NCBI GenBank assembly: GCA_900315605.1
Contig: OMZU01000013.1
Span: 1-64,000 of the forward strand
Source: an uncultured Eubacteriales bacterium
GTDB lineage: Bacteria > Bacillota > Clostridia > Oscillospirales > Acutalibacteraceae
DNA: 64,000 nt
Reading direction: 5' to 3'
The notes under the pieces: model-generated
Told to the model about the DNA's origin: nothing
Seen by the model: only the letters and a program-made list of their open reading frames with translations
The model's database searches: none
Program-made: the position numbers and the translations under genes
Shown: positions 53,001-61,189 of the stretch, in pieces
Numbering within the stretch: position 1 is the first letter of the stretch
Layout of the letters: each line of letters begins with the position of its first letter

Positions 53001-53936
53001 ATGACTGACGACAGCTTGCGGTTTTCTCAGGCGGCACAGTGCCTTTCTCCGCGGCTTTTGAGCCGGGTCAAAGACCTTGAAAAAGACCTTGCATACAGTG
53101 CAAACGAGCTTAGGCTCAGGCTGAACAGACCGCTTTCTGTTTCCTGCGCCGACAAAAGCTGTTACATAACGGAATCCGGGGAGCTCACCGAAAACATTTC
53201 GCGGCGGCTGCTCACGGTTGAAAAAAAGGATATTGACCATAGCTTTGGCTACATCTGCGAGTATTCGGTTTATGCCAGACAAAGCGAGATCGCCTGCGGC
53301 TTTGTGACGCTCAAAGGCGGTCACAGGGTCGGCATCTGCGGCACAGCGGTCAGCAGAGACGGCGCGCTTGTAAATGTCAGGAGCATTTCGTCGCTGAATA
53401 TACGCATTGCACGCGAGCACAAGGGCTGCTCGGGTGAATTGCTTGAAAAAACAAGAGAAATCTCGGGCGGTATATTGATCTGCGGTCCGCCGTGCTCGGG
53501 CAAGACAACGGTTTTGCGCGATTTGGCTCGAACGCTTTCATACAAAAATCGGGTTTCGCTGATCGACGGCAGGGGAGAGCTTGCGGCAGCCTGCGGCGGA
53601 GTTTTTCAAAACGACGTGGGCATGTGCGATGTGTTCGACGGCTACCCAAAGGACGTTGCTATGGAGCAGGCGTTGAGGTCGATGTCGCCGCAGATAATCA
53701 TTTGTGACGAGCTGGGCTCGGAGGCTGACGTTCGTGCAGCCGAAAACGCGCTGAACTGCGGCGTTCGGCTGATAGCCACCGCCCATGCCGTCGATTTTTC
53801 CGAGCTCAAAAACCGCGCCGGGCTCAAAAGGCTTGCCGCGCTCGGCGGCTTTGAGGCGGTTGCCGCGCTGAGCGGAGGGGCAAGCCCCGGAAGCCTGTCG
53901 GCTGTTGCAAGGGCAGGCGAGGTCTTTGGCTTTTAA
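53001..53936 (+). CDS. spoIIIAA: Stage III sporulation protein AA (ATPase)
   Basis: The 311-aa secretion-type ATPase has Walker A GPPCSGKTT and Walker B QIIICDELGSE. It powers or assembles the SpoIIIA-SpoIIQ channel from the mother-cell side. ATG 53001 with GGAAGTG upstream is chosen over an earlier in-frame ATG inside the terminator. First gene of a complete eight-gene operon. Confidence 0.95.
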   Translation: MTDDSLRFSQAAQCLSPRLLSRVKDLEKDLAYSANELRLRLNRPLSVSCADKSCYITESGELTENISRRLLTVEKKDIDHSFGYICEYSVYARQSEIACGFVTLKGGHRVGICGTAVSRDGALVNVRSISSLNIRIAREHKGCSGELLEKTREISGGILICGPPCSGKTTVLRDLARTLSYKNRVSLIDGRGELAAACGGVFQNDVGMCDVFDGYPKDVAMEQALRSMSPQIIICDELGSEADVRAAENALNCGVRLIATAHAVDFSELKNRAGLKRLAALGGFEAVAALSGGASPGSLSAVARAGEVFGF

Positions 53937-54417
53937 GCTTATCGGCTGTGCGCTTTTGATTTTTGCCTGCTTTTTTACGGGCTGCCTAAAGGCGAAAAAG
54001 CTGTACAGCCGCAGGGATTTTCTGTCTGATTTCCTCTCGTTTTTGACCACGCTCAAAACGAACATTCGCTACAGCGGCGAGGATATTTTTACGCTGCTTG
54101 AGGCTACCGCCGAGGGCTGCGGCACGCTTTGGCTCAGCGGCTTTTCGCTTGAACGCGGCGACCCCGAGTCTGCATGGCATAGGCGTGTGAACGCGCTGTA
54201 TGATTTTGTTGACAAAACGGACAGGCAGCTTTTGCTTGACTTTGGTTCCAAGCTCGGCAAAACCGATTTGGAGGGTCAGCTCAGTCACATCGAAAGATAC
54301 GAAACGCTTTTTGAACTGCGCCTTGAAAACGCCGTGGAAGAAATCGCAAAAAAATCAAAGCTATACAGGGCGATGGGGCTTTTTATCGGAATTTCCGCCG
54401 CCTTGCTGATGATGTAG
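53926..54417 (+). CDS. spoIIIAB: Stage III sporulation protein AB
   Basis: The 163-aa protein has an N-terminal membrane helix (LIGCALLIFACFFTGCLKA), a helical domain like type II secretion GspF, and a C-terminal helix. A TTG start at 53926 with GAGG upstream overlaps spoIIIAA by 11 nt; an upstream TTG at 53905 is less likely. Confidence 0.92.
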   Translation: MAFKLIGCALLIFACFFTGCLKAKKLYSRRDFLSDFLSFLTTLKTNIRYSGEDIFTLLEATAEGCGTLWLSGFSLERGDPESAWHRRVNALYDFVDKTDRQLLLDFGSKLGKTDLEGQLSHIERYETLFELRLENAVEEIAKKSKLYRAMGLFIGISAALLMM

Positions 54418-54425
54418 AGGTAAAA

Positions 54426-54620
54426 ATGGACGTAGAATTGATTTTCAAAATCGCCGCCGTGGGAATCATCGTCGCGGTGCTCTCTCAGCTCCTCATTCGC
54501 AGTGGCAGAGAGGAGCAGGCTATGCTCACGACCCTTGCGGGGCTTGTTGTGGTGCTCACGCTGGTCGTCACGCAGATCAGCACGCTTTTTGACACGATCA
54601 AAAAGCTCTTTGGGTTTTAG
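54426..54620 (+). CDS. spoIIIAC: Stage III sporulation protein AC
   Basis: The 64-aa protein has two membrane helices, starting MDVELIFKIAAVGIIVAVLS. Length and sequence are standard for the family. Nine nucleotides after spoIIIAB. Confidence 0.95.
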   Translation: MDVELIFKIAAVGIIVAVLSQLLIRSGREEQAMLTTLAGLVVVLTLVVTQISTLFDTIKKLFGF

Positions 54621-54622
54621 CC

Positions 54623-55012
54623 ATGAGTATAATTTCTGTTGGTGCGCTTGCGGTTGCGGCGGCGGTTTTTGTTGTGCTCCTCCGCCCCAAAAACGGCGAG
54701 ATCGCTCTGCTTTTGGGTGCGGCGTGCTCAGTTGCGATACTCGCGCTGGTTTTTTCTCAGGCTTCGGCGGTGCTCGATACGGTCGCCAAAATCATAGCTG
54801 CCGCAGATATCAGCAGCAGCTACGTTGCGGTTTTGCTCAAGGCGGTCGGGATCTGCCTTGTTACGGAGTTTGCGGTCAACACCTGCAAGGACGCCGGAAG
54901 CCAAAGCCTTGCCTGCAACGTTTCGCTTGCCGGAAAGCTGATGGTCACAGTTGCCGCCCTGCCGCTGTATATTGACATACTTAATTCTGTTTTATCGCTT
55001 GTAAAAGGTTGA
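54623..55012 (+). CDS. spoIIIAD: Stage III sporulation protein AD
   Basis: The 129-aa membrane protein starts MSIISVGALAVAAAVFVVLL and contains VTEFAVNTCKDAG, the family's conserved stretch. It is part of the multi-pass membrane base of the channel. Confidence 0.95.
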   Translation: MSIISVGALAVAAAVFVVLLRPKNGEIALLLGAACSVAILALVFSQASAVLDTVAKIIAAADISSSYVAVLLKAVGICLVTEFAVNTCKDAGSQSLACNVSLAGKLMVTVAALPLYIDILNSVLSLVKG

Positions 55013-55017
55013 GGAAG

Positions 55018-56121
55018 TTGAAATTTTTGATCTCTTTGTTTGCCGCGCTCACGCTTGCGGCCTGCTCGGTTTTTTCGGTCGGCGCGGAAGAAAGCTTCGA
55101 TATGTCGGCGGTTTATGACGCGCTTTCGGACGACGCGCTCAACAGCCTTCAAAGGATAGGCGCAAACAGCGCGAACGCCGACGAGCTTTCTTCGCTTTCC
55201 TTTGAAAAAATCATCGGAGAAATCGCGCAAACAGCCGAAAATAACGCCGCTCCGCCGCTAAAGGGCTTGATATCGATAACGGCGATTTTGCTCATCTGCT
55301 CCATGCTCTCGGTCTACAAGGGCTCGCTCAGCTCCGGAGTGTCGGACGCAATAAACATAACCGCCGCCCTGTGCATAAGCGGCGCGGTGGTTGTGCCTGC
55401 GGTCGAACTGATCGGCAACGCTTCGCAGCTGATCGTGACCGCCTCAAACGTCATGCTTGCCTATGTTCCTGCGGTCGTAACGCTCATGCTCAGCTCGGGC
55501 GGCGCGGTCAGCTCGGCTTCGTACTACACTGCCGTGCTCGCGGCGGGCGAGGGCGTCTGTCAGCTTTCGTCAAGGCTTCTCGCTCCGTTTATGAACCTGT
55601 TTTTGGGGCTGAGCGTGACCTCGGGGCTCTCGCCCGAAATCCACCTTGAGGGCTTGATCCAAACCGTCTCAAAAGCCGTACGGTGGCTGCTCACCTTTGC
55701 AATGACGATCTTCACCGCGGTGCTCGGCGTCAAGCAGGTCATAACCTCGTCGCTCGACACGGTTTCAAACAGGGCGGTAAGATTCGCCGTCGGCTCGTTT
55801 GTCCCGGTGGTCGGCTCGGCATTGTCCGAAGCCTACAACACCGTAAGAGGCAGCGTTTCTATCCTCAAATCGGGCTTGGGAGTTTTTGCGATAATCGCGG
55901 TGGCGGCTGTGTTTATGCCCATAATAATCCGTTCGGTCATGTGGATCGTCACGCTTTGGCTCGGCAAGTCTGTGGCTGAGGTTTTGGGACTTCCGCAGTG
56001 TGCCGGGCTGCTGGGCGGAGTTTCGGCGGTTTTGTCGACCCTGCTTGCGGTCGTGCTTTGCGTAATGTCGATCTACATAATCTCAAGCGCGGTCGCGCTG
56101 CTGCTGGGCGGTGGCGCGTAA
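55018..56121 (+). CDS. spoIIIAE: Stage III sporulation protein AE
   Basis: The 367-aa polytopic membrane protein has a cleavable-looking signal (LISLFAALTLAACSVFSVGAE) and about eight further helices. Start is uncertain: TTG 55018 has AAAGG nine bases upstream, while TTG 55009 has no useful spacing. Neither alternative changes the mature protein much. Confidence 0.93.
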   Translation: MKFLISLFAALTLAACSVFSVGAEESFDMSAVYDALSDDALNSLQRIGANSANADELSSLSFEKIIGEIAQTAENNAAPPLKGLISITAILLICSMLSVYKGSLSSGVSDAINITAALCISGAVVVPAVELIGNASQLIVTASNVMLAYVPAVVTLMLSSGGAVSSASYYTAVLAAGEGVCQLSSRLLAPFMNLFLGLSVTSGLSPEIHLEGLIQTVSKAVRWLLTFAMTIFTAVLGVKQVITSSLDTVSNRAVRFAVGSFVPVVGSALSEAYNTVRGSVSILKSGLGVFAIIAVAAVFMPIIIRSVMWIVTLWLGKSVAEVLGLPQCAGLLGGVSAVLSTLLAVVLCVMSIYIISSAVALLLGGGA

Positions 56122-56594
56122 TGGACGGACTTATGAGCGTTGCGGCGGCGATCTGCGGCTGTTCGGTCATCTGCGCGCTGGTTCAGAATTTTGTCAGCGA
56201 CGGAGGAACAAAAAAGCTTCTGAGCATGGTTATGGGCGCGTTTATGGTTTGCTCAATGCTTGCACCGCTGGGGAGTGCGATTTCGGGGATAAAGCCCGAT
56301 TTGTCGAATTATTATTCCATTAAAGAATTATCAGCCTCCGCAGACGAGCTTTGCGACAAAAAGGCACTGTCGCTTGCAAAGCAAAATCTTGAACAAACTG
56401 CACTGGATATCCTCGCTCAAAACGGGATCCGGGCAACCGGGGCGGAGATTATTTTTGCAGACAGCGGAAACAACAGCATAATCATCTCCTCCCTTTGCAT
56501 ATATATTAACAAAGACAGCGCGGCGCAAACGGACAGGATAACCGAGTTGATCGAAAACAGCTTTGCCGTTGTGCCGTCCATTATCACGGAGTAA
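56121..56594 (+). CDS. spoIIIAF: Stage III sporulation protein AF
   Basis: The 157-aa protein has two N-terminal membrane helices followed by a soluble domain. ATG 56121 overlaps the spoIIIAE stop by one base (TAATG), indicating coupling. Confidence 0.92.
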   Translation: MDGLMSVAAAICGCSVICALVQNFVSDGGTKKLLSMVMGAFMVCSMLAPLGSAISGIKPDLSNYYSIKELSASADELCDKKALSLAKQNLEQTALDILAQNGIRATGAEIIFADSGNNSIIISSLCIYINKDSAAQTDRITELIENSFAVVPSIITE

Positions 56595-56597
56595 ATA

Positions 56598-57044
56598 ATG
56601 AAGGATCACAAAAGCATTGGAACCCTAAAAAAGCTGTTTGAGGGCGAGAGGGCAAAACGGCTGATAATCATTGCCGGTCTTGCCGGGCTGGGGCTGATAC
56701 TTGCGTCGTCGCTCGTTGATTTTTCACCGTCCGAACCAAAGGGCGAGGAGTTCTCGGTAACGACCTACAGCACCCAAATCGAAAGCGACCTTCAAGCCGT
56801 TGTTTCTCAAATCGAGGGCGCGGGCGAGACCAAGGTTTTGCTGACAATGGAAAACAGCGTCGAATACGTCTATCTCAAAGACAGCACGACAAAAACAAAG
56901 GAAATCCAACCGCACATCAGAGGCGTGCTGGTTGTATGTGAAGGCGGTGACGATCCTGTTGCGGTAGAGCGCATTACCACTGCGGTGACAAAGGCACTCG
57001 ATATCTCAACGGCAAAGGTATGTATTACAAAATTATCAGAATAA
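56598..57044 (+). CDS. spoIIIAG: Stage III sporulation protein AG
   Basis: The 148-aa protein has one membrane helix (LIIIAGLAGLGLILASSLV) and a ring-building domain (LQAVVSQIEGAGETKVLLT). SpoIIIAG forms a large ring in the intermembrane space. It is shorter than the Bacillus protein (229 aa), as in other Clostridia. Confidence 0.93.
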   Translation: MKDHKSIGTLKKLFEGERAKRLIIIAGLAGLGLILASSLVDFSPSEPKGEEFSVTTYSTQIESDLQAVVSQIEGAGETKVLLTMENSVEYVYLKDSTTKTKEIQPHIRGVLVVCEGGDDPVAVERITTAVTKALDISTAKVCITKLSE

Positions 57045-57058
57045 AGGTCGGTAGTGTT

Positions 57059-57604
57059 ATGAAATTTCAGAAAAAGTATGTTGTATTGGCTGCTCTCGCG
57101 CTCGCGCTGGGCACTGCGGTTTATGTGAACTGGCAGTTTTCGGGGATCAAGCCCGACAAAACCGCCAAGGAGCTGGGCGCGGCTTCTTATGTCAGCGCAA
57201 CTGTTGCGGCTTCAACCGGCGACGAGGCTGTGCGGACCTCTGCGCTCACCAACGAGCAGGAGAGCTATTTTGCCAAGGAGCGCACCAAGCGGCAAAACAC
57301 CCAGGATTCCGTGATCGAATCGGCGCGCGAGCTTTTGAATATTGAAGAAGCTGACGTGGACGAGATGAACGAGGCTCAGCGTGAGATCAGCGGAGTTCTC
57401 AAAAACTTTACCATTCAGGACAGCATAGAAAGCATCATCAGAGCCAAGGGCTTTTCGGAATGTCTTTGCTGTATCAGCGACGACGGAGTAACGATCATCG
57501 TTCCCTCCTCCGAGCTTGACGATACCTCCGCTCTCATAATAGACGACGCCGTGACCTCACACTATCAGGTCTCCTATGACGATATCTCCATAACAGGTAT
57601 TTAA
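57059..57604 (+). CDS. spoIIIAH: Stage III sporulation protein AH
   Basis: The 181-aa protein has an N-terminal membrane helix and a YscJ/FliF-like ring domain that binds SpoIIQ across the intermembrane space; its partner is encoded at 25352. ATG 57059 is preferred over an upstream in-frame ATG that lies within spoIIIAG. Last gene of the operon. Confidence 0.92.
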   Translation: MKFQKKYVVLAALALALGTAVYVNWQFSGIKPDKTAKELGAASYVSATVAASTGDEAVRTSALTNEQESYFAKERTKRQNTQDSVIESARELLNIEEADVDEMNEAQREISGVLKNFTIQDSIESIIRAKGFSECLCCISDDGVTIIVPSSELDDTSALIIDDAVTSHYQVSYDDISITGI

Positions 57605-57739
57605 CTCCGGGAAGATAGGTCGGATTCATTGATTACGTCGGTTGCCCGGTATAAAACAGACATAGATTGGTCAAGTTTTTTACTCCGGGAAGATAGGTCG
57701 GATTTATTGATTACATTGGCTGCCCGGTATAAAACGGAC
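57605..57739. repeat. Tandem pair of repeat C-like units, 78-bp period
   Basis: CTCCGGGAAGATAGGTCGGA...GGTTGCCCGGTATAAAAC (57605-57661) recurs at 57683-57739 with only a few substitutions. Each unit can close a CCGGG/CCCGG hairpin. The 21-nt link contains TCAAGTTTTTTA as at 30063. It follows the spoIIIAH stop directly. Confidence 0.72.
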
Positions 57740-57754
57740 GTTATTTTGTAAGGG

Positions 57755-57890
57755 CGACCGGAAAAAAAGAATAGTGAATAAAGAATAACGGAATAATGAA
57801 TAATTATGGTCGGGCAGACAGAATTTGTTTTAAAAACACCTTCGTTCCCGGTTGTATTTATATTTATTCAGCAATAGTTTTCTTTTTTGA
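57755..57890. repeat. GAATAACGAATAA tandem flank and unit A
   Basis: GAATAGTGAATAAAGAATAA-type repeats precede TGGTCGGGCAGACAGAATTTG...CCTTCGTTCCCGGTTG. Confidence 0.65.
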
Positions 57891-57892
57891 TT

Positions 57893-57967
57893 GTAGGGGC
57901 GCACCCGCGAGTGCGCCCTGTTTAACGATTTGATTTTCCGAGGGCGCAAACATGTGTGCGACCCTAC
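57893..57967. repeat. Complete unit B
   Basis: GTAGGGGCGCACCCGCGAGT and GCAAACATGTGTGCGACCCTAC are inverted arms around GTTTAACGATTTGATTTTC. It aligns throughout with the 13683-13755 copy. Confidence 0.7.
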
Positions 57968-58010
57968 AGCATTTTGCTTTAATTAATTGATCGAATGTTC
58001 GGCAAAAAAC

Positions 58011-58039
58011 TTGACAATCGTCTTATAATGTGGTATGAT
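58011..58039 (+). promoter_or_regulatory. Promoter of the abrB-like/glycosyltransferase operon
   Basis: TTGACA (58011-58016) and TATGAT (58034-58039) with a 17-nt spacer. The -10 box lies inside a perfect palindrome. Confidence 0.85.
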
Positions 58040-58057
58040 TTGTATAACAAATCATAC
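58033..58057. promoter_or_regulatory. 25-bp perfect palindromic operator
   Basis: GTATGATTTGT-ATA-ACAAATCATAC covers the -10 box and start site. The first gene of the operon encodes an AbrB-fold DNA-binding protein, so autorepression is the simplest reading. Confidence 0.75.
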
Positions 58058-58072
58058 TTATGAGGTGAGGTC

Positions 58073-58285
58073 ATGTCAGCTCCAAAGGGAAAATACGCAT
58101 GGACGGCAACTGTCGGCGAAAAGGGTCAGATAGTAATTCCAAAGCAGGCGCGCAATATTTTTGACATCAAGCCCGGCGACACGCTTTTGCTGCTCGGCGA
58201 CGAAGAACGCGGGATCGCGATCATGCCAAAAAGTGCCTTTAACGAATTTTTCGATATCGCTTTCAACGACAAAGAAGGTGAATGA
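58073..58285 (+). CDS. AbrB/SpoVT-fold transcriptional regulator
   Basis: The 70-aa swapped-hairpin DNA-binding protein reads TVGEKGQIVIPKQARNIFDI then KPGDTLLLLGD, the AbrB core, with a short acidic tail. SD GAGGTGAGG. The stop overlaps the following glycosyltransferase start (ATGA), so regulator and enzyme are translationally coupled. Its likely target is the palindrome in its own promoter. Confidence 0.88.
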   Translation: MSAPKGKYAWTATVGEKGQIVIPKQARNIFDIKPGDTLLLLGDEERGIAIMPKSAFNEFFDIAFNDKEGE

Positions 58286-59682
58286 CTGTGAAAAAAATAG
58301 CTTTCTTTTGTATTCCGGCTCACGGTCACACCAACCCCATGCTTCCTGTTGCCGCAGAGCTTGTCAGACGTGGCGACAGGGTTCGCTTCTATTCTTTTAA
58401 TGAGTTTAAAGAAAAAATCATATCGACCGGCGCGGAGTTTGTTTCCTGCGACAGCTTTCTGCCCTCGATCACCAAGGACGAGGAGCAACGGCTGAAAAGC
58501 GTCTCAACCACCGAAATGACGATCCAAGACATCAAAATCACCCTTGCAATGGACGAGTTTTTGGACGGTGAGTTCAAAAGCTTTATGCCCGACGTGGTAT
58601 ATTCCGATTCGGTTTGCTTCTGGGGCAAGCTCAACGCGTGGAAGCACAACGTTGCTCTGGTGGTCTCAACAAGCACCTTTGCCTTTAATCAGCTTTCGTC
58701 AAAATACATGAAGCATTCAAAGGGCGAGCTTTGGGACATGATCGCCGGCTTGCCAAAGATCTCAAAGGAGCTCAAAGCCCTTGAGCCCCACGGCTACAAG
58801 GTCAAAAACGCGCTTTCGCTGGTTCAAAACGACAATACCACCGACACGGTTGTTTACACCTCAAAGCGGTTTCAGCCGTATTCCGAGAGCTTTTCCGACC
58901 ACTACGCCTTTGTGGGTCCGTCGGTTTTTTCAAAGACTGCGCCGCAAAAGTCCAAGGCTCGTCCGCTTGTATACATTTCTCTCGGCACGGTCATCAACGA
59001 GCGGCCTGATTTTTATAACAAATGTGCCGAGGCTCTGGGCGGCTTGGACGTTGACGTTATCATCTCGCGCGGAAAATATATTGACGAAAAGCTTCTTTCG
59101 GGCTTTCCGCCAAACATAAAGACCTATCCGTATGTTGACCAGCTCGACGTTCTCTCAAAAGCCGACGCTTTCATCACCCACTGCGGCATGAACAGCGTAT
59201 CCGAAAGCCTGTATATGGCGACCCCCATGGTGCTTTATCCTCAGACCGGAGAACAGGTTGCGGTCGCAAAAAGAGTTGAAGAGCAAAACGCCGGGATCAT
59301 GCTCGGCGACGATTCCGCACAGGGCATCAAAAAGGCTGTGCTGGGGCTTTTGAACAACAAAGGCTACGCCCAAGCCGCAGCCGAAATGAGCGAGGATTTC
59401 CGCTCCTGCCCGGGAACCGAGGGCGCGGCTGAGTTCATAGAGAATGCTCCGCATAAATCGAACGGAGTTGACGTGCTTGCAGAGCTAAATAAAGAAAACG
59501 GCAGGTTTCAGCTTATTTACTGGCTGCTTGTCGCTGCGCTCATCGTTATTCTCGGCGTGTTTGCAGGTTGGAATTTCATCTGGATCGTCGGCATAACAGC
59601 CGGAGTTCTTTCATACCCAATCAGCCAAAAGGTGCAAAAACTCAGATATCCCTCAATAGTCAAAAGACTAAAGTCGAAATAG
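58282..59682 (+). CDS. GT1 (UGT/macrolide-type) glycosyltransferase with C-terminal membrane hairpin
   Basis: The 466-aa protein has a GT-B fold: N-terminal IPAHGHTNPMLPVAAELVRRG and a C-terminal donor site THCGMNSVSESLYMATPMVL followed by QTGEQVAVAKRVEE. This is the MGT/UGT family that glycosylates lipids or small hydrophobic molecules. Unlike typical family members (about 390-400 aa), it ends with two adjacent membrane helices (IYWLLVAALIVILGVFAGW and FIWIVGITAGVLSYPI) and a basic tail. That suggests a membrane-bound substrate such as a lipid. It is coupled to the AbrB-like regulator. Confidence 0.85.
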   Translation: MTVKKIAFFCIPAHGHTNPMLPVAAELVRRGDRVRFYSFNEFKEKIISTGAEFVSCDSFLPSITKDEEQRLKSVSTTEMTIQDIKITLAMDEFLDGEFKSFMPDVVYSDSVCFWGKLNAWKHNVALVVSTSTFAFNQLSSKYMKHSKGELWDMIAGLPKISKELKALEPHGYKVKNALSLVQNDNTTDTVVYTSKRFQPYSESFSDHYAFVGPSVFSKTAPQKSKARPLVYISLGTVINERPDFYNKCAEALGGLDVDVIISRGKYIDEKLLSGFPPNIKTYPYVDQLDVLSKADAFITHCGMNSVSESLYMATPMVLYPQTGEQVAVAKRVEEQNAGIMLGDDSAQGIKKAVLGLLNNKGYAQAAAEMSEDFRSCPGTEGAAEFIENAPHKSNGVDVLAELNKENGRFQLIYWLLVAALIVILGVFAGWNFIWIVGITAGVLSYPISQKVQKLRYPSIVKRLKSK

Positions 59683-59708
59683 TAATAAAGGGTATCTCTA
59701 AAAACACA

Positions 59709-59750
59709 GGCAATACCGCATAATTCGAGTGCGCGTATTGCCTTTACTTT
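59709..59750 (+). terminator. Terminator derived from a short MITE D copy
   Basis: GGCAATAC (59709-59716) pairs with GTATTGCC (59735-59742), followed by TTTACTTTTTTT. The left arm through CCGCATAATTC is the MITE D terminus, so an internally deleted copy seems to act as terminator. Confidence 0.65.
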
Positions 59751-59771
59751 TTTTCCTTGTTGTGGTATACT
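59743..59771 (+). promoter_or_regulatory. Candidate promoter of nusB
   Basis: TTTACT (59743-59748) and TATACT (59766-59771) with a 17-nt spacer; the -35 overlaps the T run of the preceding terminator. Confidence 0.5.
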
Positions 59772-59796
59772 TGTTACATCACAAAATAAGGTTGGT

Positions 59797-60237
59797 ATGT
59801 TTATGTGCAACGAAAACCCTAATGCGGAAAAGCCCCTGTCACGCAGCGAAATGAGAGAGCAGGCTTTTATGCTCCTGTTCTCAAAATCCTTTGACAGCGA
59901 ACCGCCCGAAAACGTTATCGAGGACAACGAGGAGCTGTTTGTGGGCGGCGTTTGCGGCTACGCCCAGGCGGTCGTCACCGCGATCGACCAAAAGCAGGAC
60001 GAGATCGACGAGGACATCACACGCTTTTTAAAACCCGGCTGGTCGGTTTCAAGGATCTCGCGCCCGTCGCTTGCGATCCTCAGGCTTGCCGTTTATGAGA
60101 TAAAATACCTTGACAGCGTGCCCGACAGCGTTTCTGTAAACGAGGCTGTTGAGCTTGCAAAAAAATATACGATCGACGAAAGCAAGTTTGTCAACGGGGT
60201 TTTGGGCGCGTTTATCCGCAGCAGGGAAGAGGCGTAA
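59797..60237 (+). CDS. nusB: Transcription antitermination protein NusB
   Basis: The 146-aa all-helical RNA-binding protein has SRSEMREQAFMLLFS at the N-terminus and LRLAVYEIKYLDSVPDSVSVNEAVELAKKY, the NusB signature. It acts with NusE in rRNA antitermination. ATG 59797 or 59803 could start it; AAGG upstream suits either. Confidence 0.93.
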   Translation: MFMCNENPNAEKPLSRSEMREQAFMLLFSKSFDSEPPENVIEDNEELFVGGVCGYAQAVVTAIDQKQDEIDEDITRFLKPGWSVSRISRPSLAILRLAVYEIKYLDSVPDSVSVNEAVELAKKYTIDESKFVNGVLGAFIRSREEA

Positions 60238-60238
60238 A

Positions 60239-61189
60239 ATGAGCCTTTTTCTTGGAATTGACACCTCAAACTACACGACCTCGACCGCGATGTTTGACAG
60301 CGAATCGGGAGAGCTTGTTCAGCAAAAGCGGCTGCTTCCCGTAAAGGAGGGGCAGCTCGGTCTGCGCCAGAGCGACGCGGTTTTTCATCACACCACTCAG
60401 CTTCACGAGCTGTTTTCCGAGCTTGTAAAGGACGTTGATACCTCAAAAATCGCCGCCGTCGGCGCGTCCTCAAGACCGCGCCCGGTCGAGGGCTCCTATA
60501 TGCCGTGTTTTACCGTGGGAGAGAACACGGCAAAAATTATATCTGCCGCTCTAAAGCGCGCGCTTTTCACCTTTTCTCACCAAGAGGGGCACATTGCCGC
60601 CGCGCTGTTTGATTCGGGCAGAACAGATCTGTTTTCGCGCGAATTTCTCGCCTTTCACGTCAGCGGAGGAACCACCGAGGCAGTGCTTGCCCGGGGCAGC
60701 GGCGAAGGCTTTTCGGTTGAGCCTGCGGCAAAGACCCTTGACCTCAACGCAGGTCAGGCTATCGACAGGGTGGGGCTGATGCTCGGCTTGCGCTTTCCTT
60801 GCGGGATCGAGCTGGAAAAGCTCGCGCTTAAATGTACGGAAAAAATCAAAGTCAAGCCCACGCTAAAGGACTGCGACTGCTGTCTGAGCGGTGTTGAAAA
60901 TCTTTGTCGTAAATTGACCGACGAGCAAAAGCCGCCCGAATATGTTGCCGCCTTTTGCATTGAATACATCAGGGCGACGCTTGAAAAAATGACGGACAGG
61001 CTGCTAGAAAAGCACGGAAGCCTTCCGCTCCTTTATGCAGGCGGCGTTATGTCCGACTCCATAATACAAAATTCGTTTAAAGAAAAATATAACGCGGTGT
61101 TTGCTTCTCCGGCGTTTTCCTCGGACAACGCCGCAGGTATCGCGTATTTAACCTACAGGAAATACAAAAATGTACACACCCAGCTTTAA
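60239..61189 (+). CDS. TsaD/Kae1-like ASKHA protein (M22 family paralogue)
   Basis: The 316-aa protein has the ASKHA opening FLGIDTSNYTTS, the metal-binding HQEGH (H114, H118) and SGGTTEAV, all shared with TsaD, which makes t6A in tRNA. It differs from canonical TsaD (usually IETSCDETS), so it is probably the separate clostridial paralogue whose function is unproven. ATG 60239 follows GAAGAGG, one base after the nusB stop. The last 20 nt overlap xseA. Confidence 0.8.
   Translation: MSLFLGIDTSNYTTSTAMFDSESGELVQQKRLLPVKEGQLGLRQSDAVFHHTTQLHELFSELVKDVDTSKIAAVGASSRPRPVEGSYMPCFTVGENTAKIISAALKRALFTFSHQEGHIAAALFDSGRTDLFSREFLAFHVSGGTTEAVLARGSGEGFSVEPAAKTLDLNAGQAIDRVGLMLGLRFPCGIELEKLALKCTEKIKVKPTLKDCDCCLSGVENLCRKLTDEQKPPEYVAAFCIEYIRATLEKMTDRLLEKHGSLPLLYAGGVMSDSIIQNSFKEKYNAVFASPAFSSDNAAGIAYLTYRKYKNVHTQL

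Noticed and set aside
57605..57739. Possible CRISPR array
   Set aside because: Only two units, each of 57 bp with a 21-nt link and no cas genes; the same sequence occurs as isolated copies elsewhere.
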